The notes beneath the pieces were generated by a model. The model saw only the letters and a program-made list of their open reading frames with translations, was not told the origin of the DNA and ran no database searches. Positions 12,761 through 20,332 of a stretch of 64,000 nucleotides of DNA are shown in pieces (position 1 is the first letter of the stretch; each line of letters begins with the position of its first letter). Source of the stretch: FEN-1191 sp036490715 (lineage in GTDB: Bacteria > Pseudomonadota > Gammaproteobacteria > Steroidobacterales > Steroidobacteraceae); assembly GCA_036490715.1 (NCBI GenBank), contig DASXDL010000013.1:124001-188000 (forward strand), in the 5' to 3' direction. The translations under genes and the position numbers were made by a program.

Positions 12761-15616
12761 TCAGCCGGCGCGCCGCAGCAGCGCGGTAGAAGCGCTGCGC
12801 TGAGCCAGCCGCTCGGTCGCATCAGCCACCTGTAGCGGTCGCGCTAGCACAAAGCCCTGGGCAATGTCGCAGCCGCGCTGGCGCAGAAGATCCAGCTGCG
12901 GCAACGTCTCGACGCCTTCCGCGATCACCTGCTTGCCGAGCGCGTGCGCCATGTCGATGATCGTGGCCAAAAGCGTGGTCGCCTGATAATTGTCCGGCAC
13001 CTCACTCATGAAGCAGCGATCGATCTTGATCGCATCGACCGGTTGCTGGCGCAGATGATTCAGTGACGAGTAGCCGGTGCCGAAGTCATCGAGCGCCACG
13101 CGCACGCCCAGCGCGGCGACCTTGCGCAACGCGACGCGTGCGTCTTCATCGGCGAACACCGCCTCGGTGACCTCCAGCTCCAGAATCTGCGGCGGCAGGC
13201 CGGCGCGTTCGAGCGTCTGGTCGAGCAACTGCACGAAGTCGGAGGCACGCAGCTGCTGCAGCGATACGTTGAGTGCCAGGCGTCCCGGCGCGATGCCTTC
13301 CTCGCGCCACAGCATCAGCTGGCGGCAGGCGCTCTCGAGCACCCAGGTGCCGATCTCGACCATCAGGCCGCTCTGCTCGGCCGCCGGTACGAAGTCCTTC
13401 GGGAAGCGCAGGCCTTCGCGTGGATGCTGCCAGCGCACCAGCGCCTCCATCGCCACCAGCTCGCCGTTTTGCAGCGCGAACTGCGGCTGGTAGTACAGCG
13501 CGAACTCGCGCCGGCGTACCGCGCGAAAAAGGCCGCTCTCGGCCAGCTGCACCGAAGCACGCGCCATCTTGCGATCGAAGAATACCGCGCACGAACGGCC
13601 GCTGTCCTTGGCCTGGTACATCGCCAGATCGGCGTTGCGCAGCAGTTCGTCGATATTGCTGCCGTCGTCGGGGAAGCGGGTGATGCCGATGCTGGCCCGT
13701 ACCTGATGGTCGCGGCCGCCGATGTTCACCGGCCGCTGCAGCGCGTCGATGATGCGTTGGGCAATCTCGCTGGCGGCCTCGGCCGAGGGCACCTGACGCA
13801 GGATGACTGTGAACTCGTCGCCGCCCAGACGAGCCACCGTGTCGCCGTCCTTGACGCAGGAGCGCAGCCGCTGCGCGATGATCGTCAGCAGCTGATCGCC
13901 GGCGCCGTGACCGACGGTGTCGTTGACGCGTTTGAAATGATCCAGGTCGACGTACAGCAGCGCGCCGCCGGGCGAACCGCTGCCGACGCCGGCCAGTTCC
14001 TGCGACAGCCGGTCGCGGAACAGCACCCGGTTCGGCAGCGAGGTCAGGGAATCGAAGTGCGCCTGATGGTACAGGCGCGCATCGGTGTCCCGATTACTGA
14101 GCGCGATCTGCAGGCGCGCGGCGCACTGCGCGCCGTAACGCAGCAGCTGCGCGGACGGCTCCATGCTGCCGCGGTAGCCGACCGACAGCATGCCGGCGAC
14201 CTCGCTGCCGGCCAATATCGGCCAGACGTGACAGATCTCGGCGCCGCGCTCGCGCAGCGCTTGCAGAAAACCGTAGCGATCGAGTTGGTGGGCGGGCACC
14301 AGCAGGCCCTGCGGCGCATCCTGCAGCGCCAGCGTGGTCTCCGGCTCGAGGTTGATGCGTGTCACCGGACAGATCGCGCCATCGCAACCGGCCATGAACG
14401 AGCGCGCATGCGCCGGCGCATCGCGATCGAGCAATGCCATGGCGGCGACCTGCGCCTCGGTCACGGTGCACACCCGCAACAGGATCGGTTCGATCGACTG
14501 CTCCAGATCGCTGGCCTCGAGCAGCAGGCGGTCGATTTCCGACAGTAGCTCCTGGGCGCCGTAGCGACTCTCGAGCCCGATTATCGCCAGGTTGAACGAT
14601 TGCGCGATGGCGCGCGGCGTGTCGGTGCTGCCGCTCAGGTTCACGCGCCGAAACTGTCCCTGTCGCAGCGCCTGCAGTGCGGCCTCGAGCCGCAGCAGCG
14701 GCCGCTGCCAGCAGCCGCACAGGTACCAGGTGGCTAGCGCGACCGCGGCCGCAGCCAGCAGCAACAGCGGCAGCAGATCATCGGTGATCGAGCGGACGGC
14801 GACCGGCAGCGATGCCAGCTGGCCGTAAACTGCAATGCTCCAGACCGGGCCGCTCAGCCGGCCGATGCGGGTATCCAATCCCACCACCGCGCCGCGCCAG
14901 GCGACGCCGTTTTGCTGCCAGTCGCGCAGCAACGGTTGGCCAGACAATGTCGGCCGCTCAGCCGGCGTGCGCGCGACCATGCGCGCGATCTCCGGAGGCA
15001 GGGCGCTGCCTTCAAACAGCAGGTGATCGGCCGTATCGATCACGATCATTGACTGCTGGCGCGGCAGATCCGCGGCGCCCTGCCACAGCCAGCCGGGATC
15101 GATCTCGAACAGCCCAAGCCGCGGCGTGCTGCTGCTGTTGACCTGATGCAGTAGATACAGAACCGTGCCACCGGTGGCCGGTGTCAGCGCACGGATCAGG
15201 CTCTGGCCGCCCTGCAGCCGCAACCGGTCATCGGCGCTGAGCCCAGTCAGTCGTGTCGTCGGGTCCGCCGGATTGCCGGCATCGGCCGGGAGTTCCGGGT
15301 AGGGCAGCACCACCACGCCGTGAAAGGCCTCGGCGGTCAGCATCCGATCCTGCAACAGGCTGCCGTTGACCCCAGCATCGGTCGCGCTCAGATAGCGCAC
15401 CAGCGCGTCGGCGGATTCCAGTCGGCCGTGCAGTTCGCGGGCGAAGCTCTGGGCACTGCCGGCCAGTCGCTCGCTGGTCATGATGTAGCGCTCGCCGGCT
15501 ACCTCGTGCACGCGGATCCAGCTCGCGGCCGCAAGCCCGGCCAGCACGGCGCAGCCAATGACCAGCGCCATGCGCCGCCACATCACTGGCGGCCTCGCCT
15601 GTACAGCAGCGTTCAT
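12761..15616 (-). CDS. Membrane-bound dual GGDEF-EAL protein (diguanylate cyclase / c-di-GMP phosphodiesterase)
   Basis: The preferred start is ATG 15616 (MNAAVQARPP), giving 951 residues; an upstream TTG at 15712 would run through an inverted repeat. Two membrane helices (about residues 15-30 and 250-270) flank a periplasmic sensor region. Next come a HAMP-like linker and a GAF-like region. The GGDEF domain is intact (LGGDEF at about 597-602). The EAL domain is also intact (MEALVRW at about 723, plus LNVS, ELEVTEAVF, DDFGTGYSSL, IKIDR and EGVET). The usual RxxD inhibitory site before GGDEF reads KDGD, so product inhibition may be lost. The protein could both make and degrade c-di-GMP in the inner membrane. 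It is transcribed towards the riboswitch-controlled SPOR gene, 126 bp upstream of the aptamer. Confidence 0.92.
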   Translation of the reverse strand: MNAAVQARPPVMWRRMALVIGCAVLAGLAAASWIRVHEVAGERYIMTSERLAGSAQSFARELHGRLESADALVRYLSATDAGVNGSLLQDRMLTAEAFHGVVVLPYPELPADAGNPADPTTRLTGLSADDRLRLQGGQSLIRALTPATGGTVLYLLHQVNSSSTPRLGLFEIDPGWLWQGAADLPRQQSMIVIDTADHLLFEGSALPPEIARMVARTPAERPTLSGQPLLRDWQQNGVAWRGAVVGLDTRIGRLSGPVWSIAVYGQLASLPVAVRSITDDLLPLLLLAAAAVALATWYLCGCWQRPLLRLEAALQALRQGQFRRVNLSGSTDTPRAIAQSFNLAIIGLESRYGAQELLSEIDRLLLEASDLEQSIEPILLRVCTVTEAQVAAMALLDRDAPAHARSFMAGCDGAICPVTRINLEPETTLALQDAPQGLLVPAHQLDRYGFLQALRERGAEICHVWPILAGSEVAGMLSVGYRGSMEPSAQLLRYGAQCAARLQIALSNRDTDARLYHQAHFDSLTSLPNRVLFRDRLSQELAGVGSGSPGGALLYVDLDHFKRVNDTVGHGAGDQLLTIIAQRLRSCVKDGDTVARLGGDEFTVILRQVPSAEAASEIAQRIIDALQRPVNIGGRDHQVRASIGITRFPDDGSNIDELLRNADLAMYQAKDSGRSCAVFFDRKMARASVQLAESGLFRAVRRREFALYYQPQFALQNGELVAMEALVRWQHPREGLRFPKDFVPAAEQSGLMVEIGTWVLESACRQLMLWREEGIAPGRLALNVSLQQLRASDFVQLLDQTLERAGLPPQILELEVTEAVFADEDARVALRKVAALGVRVALDDFGTGYSSLNHLRQQPVDAIKIDRCFMSEVPDNYQATTLLATIIDMAHALGKQVIAEGVETLPQLDLLRQRGCDIAQGFVLARPLQVADATERLAQRSASTALLRRAG

Positions 15617-15647
15617 TCGAAGGGAACTTGAGTAGCGATTTATTGGA

Positions 15648-15670
15648 CGATCGTTGATCGGTAACGATCG
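15648..15670. promoter_or_regulatory. Inverted repeat upstream of the GGDEF-EAL gene
   Basis: Perfect 8-bp arms CGATCGTT and AACGATCG are separated by 7 bp, 32 bp upstream of the preferred ATG of the GGDEF-EAL gene. This fits a dimeric repressor or activator site. No known regulator consensus is matched with confidence. Confidence 0.4.
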
Positions 15671-15766
15671 ATTTAACGCTACGAACCATTTTGATTCAGT
15701 GTCTTGGCGCAAACTCCCCGCATCGCACCGCAGGCGATAGTGCGAACTGCGTCACAGACGCCAAGT

Positions 15767-16456
15767 TCACTTGGCGGTGGCGGCGCCCGCCAGCTGACGG
15801 ATGCCGGCGTAGGTGTAGCGGTATAGGCCGCGGCGGCCACTGCGCGTGGCGCCGCACATGGCCGCGGCGACGGTCGCCGCGTCGATCGCGCGAAAGCGCG
15901 CCCAGCTCCCCAGCAACAGCGGGTTGGCCACCCGCATCGCAAGCTGCGCGCCTAGTTCCAGCGCGCGCAGCTGCCGGCGCGCACCCAGCAGCAGCGACGG
16001 CTGCAGGATATCGAGCGAGCGAAACTGCCGAGCCTCCAGGGCCTTCTCCATTTCGCCCTTGACGCGCAGATAGAAATTCTTGGAGGCGGCGTTGGCACCG
16101 ACCGCCGACACCACCACCAGCCGCTCGACGCCACAGTTGAGAGCGAGCTGGGCAAACTCCAGCACCAGGTCGAGGTCGACGGCCCGGAACGCGCTCTGAC
16201 TGCCGGCGTCGCGGATCGTGGTGCCGAGACAGCAGTACGCGTCCTGGCACTGCAGGCCCTTGAGCTGCGCTTGCAGCGATGCCTCGAATCGCACCACGCG
16301 ATTGGCCAGGCGGGCATGATCGATCGGCAGCGGCCGACGGGACAGCGCATGCACGCGGGCAATCTGGGGTGACTGCAGCAGCAGCGGCAGCAGGCGGCTG
16401 CCGACCATGCCGCTGCCGCCGGCGACCAGCGCTATTCTCCCTGCGCTATCAGCCAT
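15767..16456 (-). CDS. NAD(P)-binding Rossmann-fold protein (HTATIP2-like short-chain oxidoreductase)
   Basis: A 229-residue protein opening with the dinucleotide-binding loop VAGGSGMVGSRLL, followed by a strand-helix pattern typical of atypical short-chain dehydrogenases. The segment YCCLGTTIRDAGSQSAFRAV and the later VVVSAVGANAASKNFYLRVK resemble bacterial homologues of the human HTATIP2 (TIP30) family. The YxxxK-like pair is present as Y...K in NFYLRVKGEME. No membrane or export signal is visible. The substrate is unknown. The gene lies alone between the GGDEF-EAL gene upstream region and the convergent end of the intein-containing gene, all on the minus strand. A weak start context leaves the exact start uncertain. 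Confidence 0.8.
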   Translation of the reverse strand: MADSAGRIALVAGGSGMVGSRLLPLLLQSPQIARVHALSRRPLPIDHARLANRVVRFEASLQAQLKGLQCQDAYCCLGTTIRDAGSQSAFRAVDLDLVLEFAQLALNCGVERLVVVSAVGANAASKNFYLRVKGEMEKALEARQFRSLDILQPSLLLGARRQLRALELGAQLAMRVANPLLLGSWARFRAIDAATVAAAMCGATRSGRRGLYRYTYAGIRQLAGAATAK

Positions 16457-16499
16457 GCATCGAGCTTACGGTTGAGCGCCGCGGAATGCCAGACAGGTG

Positions 16500-18602
16500 T
16501 TAAATGGGCAGCGACATCTGGCCACCGCGCGTCGGGGCGCGAAACTGCGCACACGACAGCTCACGCATGCGGCCGTTCGACAGGCCGTGGCGCCGGCAGG
16601 CGAGCGCAAACCGGTCGCGCAGCAGGTTGGCCCAGGCGCCATTGCCGGTCATGCGGCTGCCGAAGCGTGGGTCGTTGTCGCGGCCACCGCGCGCCGAGCG
16701 AATCAATGACATCACGTGCTCCGCCCGTTGCGGCAGATGCTGATCGAGCCAGCCACGGAACAGCTCGCGCAGTTCGTGCGGCAAACGCAGCAGCACGTAG
16801 CCGGCGCGGATTGCGCCGTGCGCAGCCACCGCTGCGACAATGTCCTCGACCTCACAGTCGTTGACGGCCGGAATCACCGGCGCCACCAGTACACCGGTCG
16901 GCACGCCGGCCGCCGACAGCTCGCGAACGACACGCAGCCGGGCCTGTGGCGACGCCGCGCGCGGCTCCAGCGTGCGTTTCAGCTCGACGTCCAGGCTGGT
17001 GATGCTGACGAACACGTGCACCAGCCGATCCTGTGCCAGCGATCGCAGCAGGTCGAGATCGCGCAGGATTAACGTGCCCTTGGTGACCAGACTCACCGGA
17101 TGCCGGGTGCGCTCGAGCACCTCGAGCACCGAGCGCGTGACCTTGAGGTCGCGCTCGAGTGGCTGGTACGGATCGGTATTGGCGCCGAGCGTGATCAGCT
17201 TGACCTTATAGCCTGGAGCGGCCAGTTCGTCCTCGAGCAAGCGCGCGGCGTCCTGCTTGTAGAAGATGCGGGTTTCGAAATCGATGCCGGGCGACAGGTC
17301 CAGGTAGGCGTGGCTCGGGCGGGCGTAGCAGTTGTGGCTGACGACGCCATTGGCTATGAAATCCTCGGTGCCGGTGGTGATGTCATACAGCCGCATCGCG
17401 CCGCCAAGCGGCTCGATCCTCACCACGCCCAGCCGTGCTTCACTCTTGACCGCCTGCCCCGAGATATCGCGCTTGCGCGTGATCGCGGGATCCACGATGT
17501 GGAAGAAGCGCAGCTGCTCGCGCAGACCGCCGAGCAGCCGAACGACATCGATCGGCTTAGTCGCTTCGCGATGCCGACGCTCGACGACATGTTCGAAACC
17601 CAGTGTCTGCAGCGAATCCACGATCCAGCGGATGATCTCGGGATCGGTATTGGAAATGCGAAGAATCCCGCCGCTATAGCTGCCCTCGGCATCGAAAATG
17701 CCAGCGAGAAATCCGGCACTCCATGAACGCGTGGGAGCGGTGGGCCACGCGATCAACTCACGCACCCGCTGCACTTTCAGGCGTGCCTGGGTGCGGAACG
17801 CCTGCATCGGTCGGCGTCTTTCCGAAGCCACGTAGAATGCGCAAAGGTCAGTTTCGACATCCGCCAGCCGCAGCCAGTCCGTGGCGCGCTGAAGCGCTTG
17901 CCCGTCGCATAGCGCCGGCCGGAACTGATATTGCGGGCTAGGGCCTGTTCCGACGCGAAAATACGAGTACTCGGCCAGCATTCCATCACCGCGAATCAGT
18001 CCGCACAGATACCCGGCCCGATAGTCGTCGTCGTGCACGGGCGGCGCGGCAAACGCGCCGGTGCCCATGAGTTTGTTTCCGGTCGTCAAATGCGCTCTGC
18101 GTGCGGCATCGCATTGCGCGCCGGTGACGAATTTCCAGCCGCGCTCAGTAAGAAAGCGGTGGTCGGCGCCTGACACGATTTTGGTACCGTCCTCGAGTGT
18201 GATGCGCCAGGCCGGCTTGATGACGCTCCAGTGGGCGAGCACCTGCGCGCGCACGTAACGGCGGTACCAACCCTGCCTGACAGTTCCGAAGATCTCATCG
18301 CCTGCACGGACATCGGCAATCGGTCGTGTCTTGCCATCCGCCATCAGAATGGGCGTATCGCCACTGAGGCAGTAGACACATCCATGCTCGCATCCGCGGT
18401 ACGGATTGATCGATTGCTCGAACGGAATGTCGGGCGAATCATTGCGGGTAATGATTGAACGCGCCGAGTCGGGCCGCACCTGGGTGGCGATCGACTCGGG
18501 CAGCTCGGCCTGGTACCAGCCATCGTCGACGGCCTGCTGCTCGCGTTCGAGGAACCGCGGAGTCGGATTGCTGAGCGCGCCGCGACCTTTGTAGAGCACC
18601 AT
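16500..18602 (-). CDS. PA0069-family radical SAM protein (spore photoproduct lyase-like) interrupted by an in-frame intein
   Basis: I start at ATG 18602 (MVLYKGRGAL), because a frame starting further upstream would read through the LexA operator. The precursor has 700 residues. Residues 1-77 and 425-700 are the extein: INPYRGCEHGCVY, then CYARPSHAYLDLSPGIDFE, then the radical-SAM barrel (LITLGANTDPYQPLE, LVTKGTLILRD, VSITSLD). Removal of the 347-residue insert gives 353 residues, the usual size for this family. The extein cysteines C71 and C75 and the first residue after the insert (C425) rebuild CxxxCxxC for the [4Fe-4S] cluster. Homologues are related to spore photoproduct lyase, but their substrate is not settled. 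The gene follows ilvA by about 100 bp and has its own LexA-type operator, so it is probably DNA-damage inducible. Confidence 0.93.
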   Translation of the reverse strand: MVLYKGRGALSNPTPRFLEREQQAVDDGWYQAELPESIATQVRPDSARSIITRNDSPDIPFEQSINPYRGCEHGCVYCLSGDTPILMADGKTRPIADVRAGDEIFGTVRQGWYRRYVRAQVLAHWSVIKPAWRITLEDGTKIVSGADHRFLTERGWKFVTGAQCDAARRAHLTTGNKLMGTGAFAAPPVHDDDYRAGYLCGLIRGDGMLAEYSYFRVGTGPSPQYQFRPALCDGQALQRATDWLRLADVETDLCAFYVASERRRPMQAFRTQARLKVQRVRELIAWPTAPTRSWSAGFLAGIFDAEGSYSGGILRISNTDPEIIRWIVDSLQTLGFEHVVERRHREATKPIDVVRLLGGLREQLRFFHIVDPAITRKRDISGQAVKSEARLGVVRIEPLGGAMRLYDITTGTEDFIANGVVSHNCYARPSHAYLDLSPGIDFETRIFYKQDAARLLEDELAAPGYKVKLITLGANTDPYQPLERDLKVTRSVLEVLERTRHPVSLVTKGTLILRDLDLLRSLAQDRLVHVFVSITSLDVELKRTLEPRAASPQARLRVVRELSAAGVPTGVLVAPVIPAVNDCEVEDIVAAVAAHGAIRAGYVLLRLPHELRELFRGWLDQHLPQRAEHVMSLIRSARGGRDNDPRFGSRMTGNGAWANLLRDRFALACRRHGLSNGRMRELSCAQFRAPTRGGQMSLPI
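17331..18371 (-). mobile_element. Intein with LAGLIDADG homing endonuclease domain (347 aa)
   Basis: The insert begins with Cys1 (CLSGDTPILMADGK, block A) and ends VVSHN, followed by Cys+1 of the extein. Block B has the conserved histidine in IVSGADHRFLTERGW (intein H71). The C-terminal blocks are RLYDITTGTEDFIANGVVSHN-like, with penultimate His346 and Asn347. Two LAGLIDADG helices are present: AGYLCGLIRGDG (intein about 120-130) and AGFLAGIFDAEG (about 220-230). Both keep an acidic catalytic residue (D129, E229). Splicing therefore looks competent and the endonuclease possibly active. The insertion point is exactly at the third cysteine of the radical-SAM cluster motif. Actinobacterial relatives (Rv2578c family) are known to carry inteins; a gammaproteobacterial case is less expected. 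Confidence 0.93.
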
Positions 18603-18606
18603 GGCA

Positions 18607-18630
18607 GATACTGTACATATATACAGTATC
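18607..18630. promoter_or_regulatory. LexA (SOS) operator in front of the radical-SAM/intein gene
   Basis: CTGTACATATATACAG at 18611-18626 fits the gammaproteobacterial LexA consensus CTGT-N8-ACAG. It is the core of a larger palindrome with 9-bp arms GATACTGTA and TACAGTATC. The box ends 4 bp before the ATG at 18602. A GATACT -10-like hexamer on the minus strand overlaps it, so bound LexA would block transcription. I recall that the Pseudomonas aeruginosa homologue PA0069 belongs to the LexA regulon, which agrees. Confidence 0.85.
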
Positions 18631-18704
18631 GGGGTAAATCGCCCGACCGCGAACGGTGGCCTGTGCACGCAGCTGCCCGCAGTAATTGCGACGATCCTCG
18701 GCGA

Positions 18705-20264
18705 TCAGGGCGCTAAAAACATCCGATATGCGGGATTCGTGCTTTCATCAGTGTAGCTGTAATGCAGCTCCTGCAGGTGTCGGAGGAACTCGGGGCGATC
18801 GGCTTTGGGCACCTGGATGCCAGCCAGCACCCGGCCGTAATCGGAGCCGTGATTGCGGTAGTGAAACAGGCTGATGTTCCAAGAAGTGCCCACGGACTTC
18901 AGAAACCGCAGCAGCGCACCGGGCCGCTCGGGAAACTCGAACCGATACAGCAGCTCGTCGGCGGCCGCGCCGTCGATCCCCGGTGCGTGGCCGCCGACCA
19001 TGTAGCGCACGTGCAGTTTCGCCACCTCGTTGCCGCTCATGTCGATGACCTGATAGCCGGCGGCGCGCAGCTGCTCGCTCACCGCGTTGGCCTCGCCGTG
19101 GCCGGCGCCGAGCGCAAAGCCGACGAATACTCGCGCGCGCTCGCTGCCACCGTAGCGGTAGTTGAACTCGGTGATGTTGCGCTGGCCCAGCGCTTCGCAG
19201 AACTGCAGAAAGCTGCCCGGTCGTTCCGGGATCTCCACCGCCAGCAGTGCTTCGCGCTCGGCGCCCAGATCGGCACGCTCGGCCACGTGGCGCAGCCGGT
19301 CGAAATTCATATTGGCGCCGCTGTTGATCGCGATCAGTCGTAACTCGTGCGCGGCTGCCGATCCGGTCACGGCGGCTCCGGCGGCGGCGCGCTCCAGATA
19401 GCGTTTGACGCCGGCGACCGCCAGCGCACCCGCGGGCTCCACGATCGCGCGCGTGTCTTCGAATATGTCCTGGATCGCGGCGCAGATCTCATCGGTATCG
19501 ACCAGCACGATCTCATCGACGTAGCGACGTGCCAGCTCGAAGGTCTCCTCGCCCACACGACGCACGGCGACGCCGTCGGCGAAAATACCGACGCGATCGA
19601 GGGTCACGCGCTTGCCCGCCTGCAGCGATTGATACATCGCGGACGCATCTTCCGGCTCTACGCCGATGATCCGGACCCGCGGATATAACTGTTTCACGTA
19701 GGCGGCGATGCCGCCGATCAGGCCGCCGCCGCCCACCGGCACGAAGATCGCATCGATCTCGCCGGCGGTCTGTCGCACGATCTCCATCCCGACCGTGCCC
19801 TGGCCGGCGATCACGTCCGGATCATCGAACGGGTGCACGAACACCAGGTGGCGCTCGCGCGCCAGCGTCAGCGCGTGCTCGTAGGCACTGTCGTAGACGT
19901 CGCCGTGCAGCACCACCTCGCCCCCCAGATCCATCACCGCCTGCACCTTGATGGCAGGCGTGGTCTGCGGCATGACGATCAGCGCCGGCACCGCGCGCTT
20001 GCGCGCCGCCAGCGCCACGCCCTGGGCGTGATTACCGGCTGACGCGCAGATCACGCCGCGTGCCGCGGTCGCGGCCGACAGATGGGCGATCTTGTTGTAC
20101 GCACCGCGCAGCTTGAACGAGAACACCGGCTGCAGGTCTTCGCGCTTGAGCAGAATGCGATGGCCGAGCCGGCGCGACAGCCGCGGCGCCGGCTCGAGCG
20201 GCGATTCCACGGCGACGTCGTAAACGCGCGCCTTGAGCACGCGCTGCAGGTAGTCGTCGCTCAT
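18705..20264 (-). CDS. ilvA: Threonine ammonia-lyase, biosynthetic (long form with two ACT-like domains)
   Basis: The 519-residue protein is the length of the biosynthetic, feedback-regulated enzyme (E. coli IlvA 514). The PLP-binding lysine lies in PVFSFKLRGAYNKI (K51). The glycine-rich phosphate loop is PVGGGGLIGGIAAY, and SAGNHAQGVA is also conserved. After about residue 320 come two ACT-like regulatory repeats, each starting with a PERPG motif (EIPERPGSFLQF and EFPERPGALLRF), which would bind isoleucine or valine. It converts threonine to 2-oxobutanoate for isoleucine synthesis. Acetolactate synthase genes lie about 5 kb away on separate transcripts. A hairpin lies between it and the upstream FHA gene, so ilvA probably has its own promoter. 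Confidence 0.95.
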   Translation of the reverse strand: MSDDYLQRVLKARVYDVAVESPLEPAPRLSRRLGHRILLKREDLQPVFSFKLRGAYNKIAHLSAATAARGVICASAGNHAQGVALAARKRAVPALIVMPQTTPAIKVQAVMDLGGEVVLHGDVYDSAYEHALTLARERHLVFVHPFDDPDVIAGQGTVGMEIVRQTAGEIDAIFVPVGGGGLIGGIAAYVKQLYPRVRIIGVEPEDASAMYQSLQAGKRVTLDRVGIFADGVAVRRVGEETFELARRYVDEIVLVDTDEICAAIQDIFEDTRAIVEPAGALAVAGVKRYLERAAAGAAVTGSAAAHELRLIAINSGANMNFDRLRHVAERADLGAEREALLAVEIPERPGSFLQFCEALGQRNITEFNYRYGGSERARVFVGFALGAGHGEANAVSEQLRAAGYQVIDMSGNEVAKLHVRYMVGGHAPGIDGAAADELLYRFEFPERPGALLRFLKSVGTSWNISLFHYRNHGSDYGRVLAGIQVPKADRPEFLRHLQELHYSYTDESTNPAYRMFLAP

Positions 20265-20301
20265 CGCGCGAGCTTAAGCTATTGGGCGGTCTTGGCAAGA
20301 A

Positions 20302-20322
20302 CACCGGCCCGGCGGGCCGGTG
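20302..20322 (-). terminator. Hairpin terminator after the FHA gene
   Basis: A perfect 9-bp stem (CACCGGCCC with GGGCCGGTG) and 3-base loop lies 10 bp past the FHA-gene stop. On the minus strand it is followed by TTCTTG. The T tract is short, so termination may be partial before ilvA. Confidence 0.55.
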
Positions 20323-20332
20323 CGGCGATCGA

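Noticed and set aside
16500..18602. Interpreting the insert in the radical-SAM gene as a sequencing or assembly fusion
   Set aside because: The insert is in frame, has all intein splicing blocks in order, and its removal restores the exact family sequence and length.
18603..18668. Upstream start at 18668 for the radical-SAM/intein gene
   Set aside because: It would read through the LexA operator and the extra residues are not part of the family, whose N-terminus fits ATG 18602.
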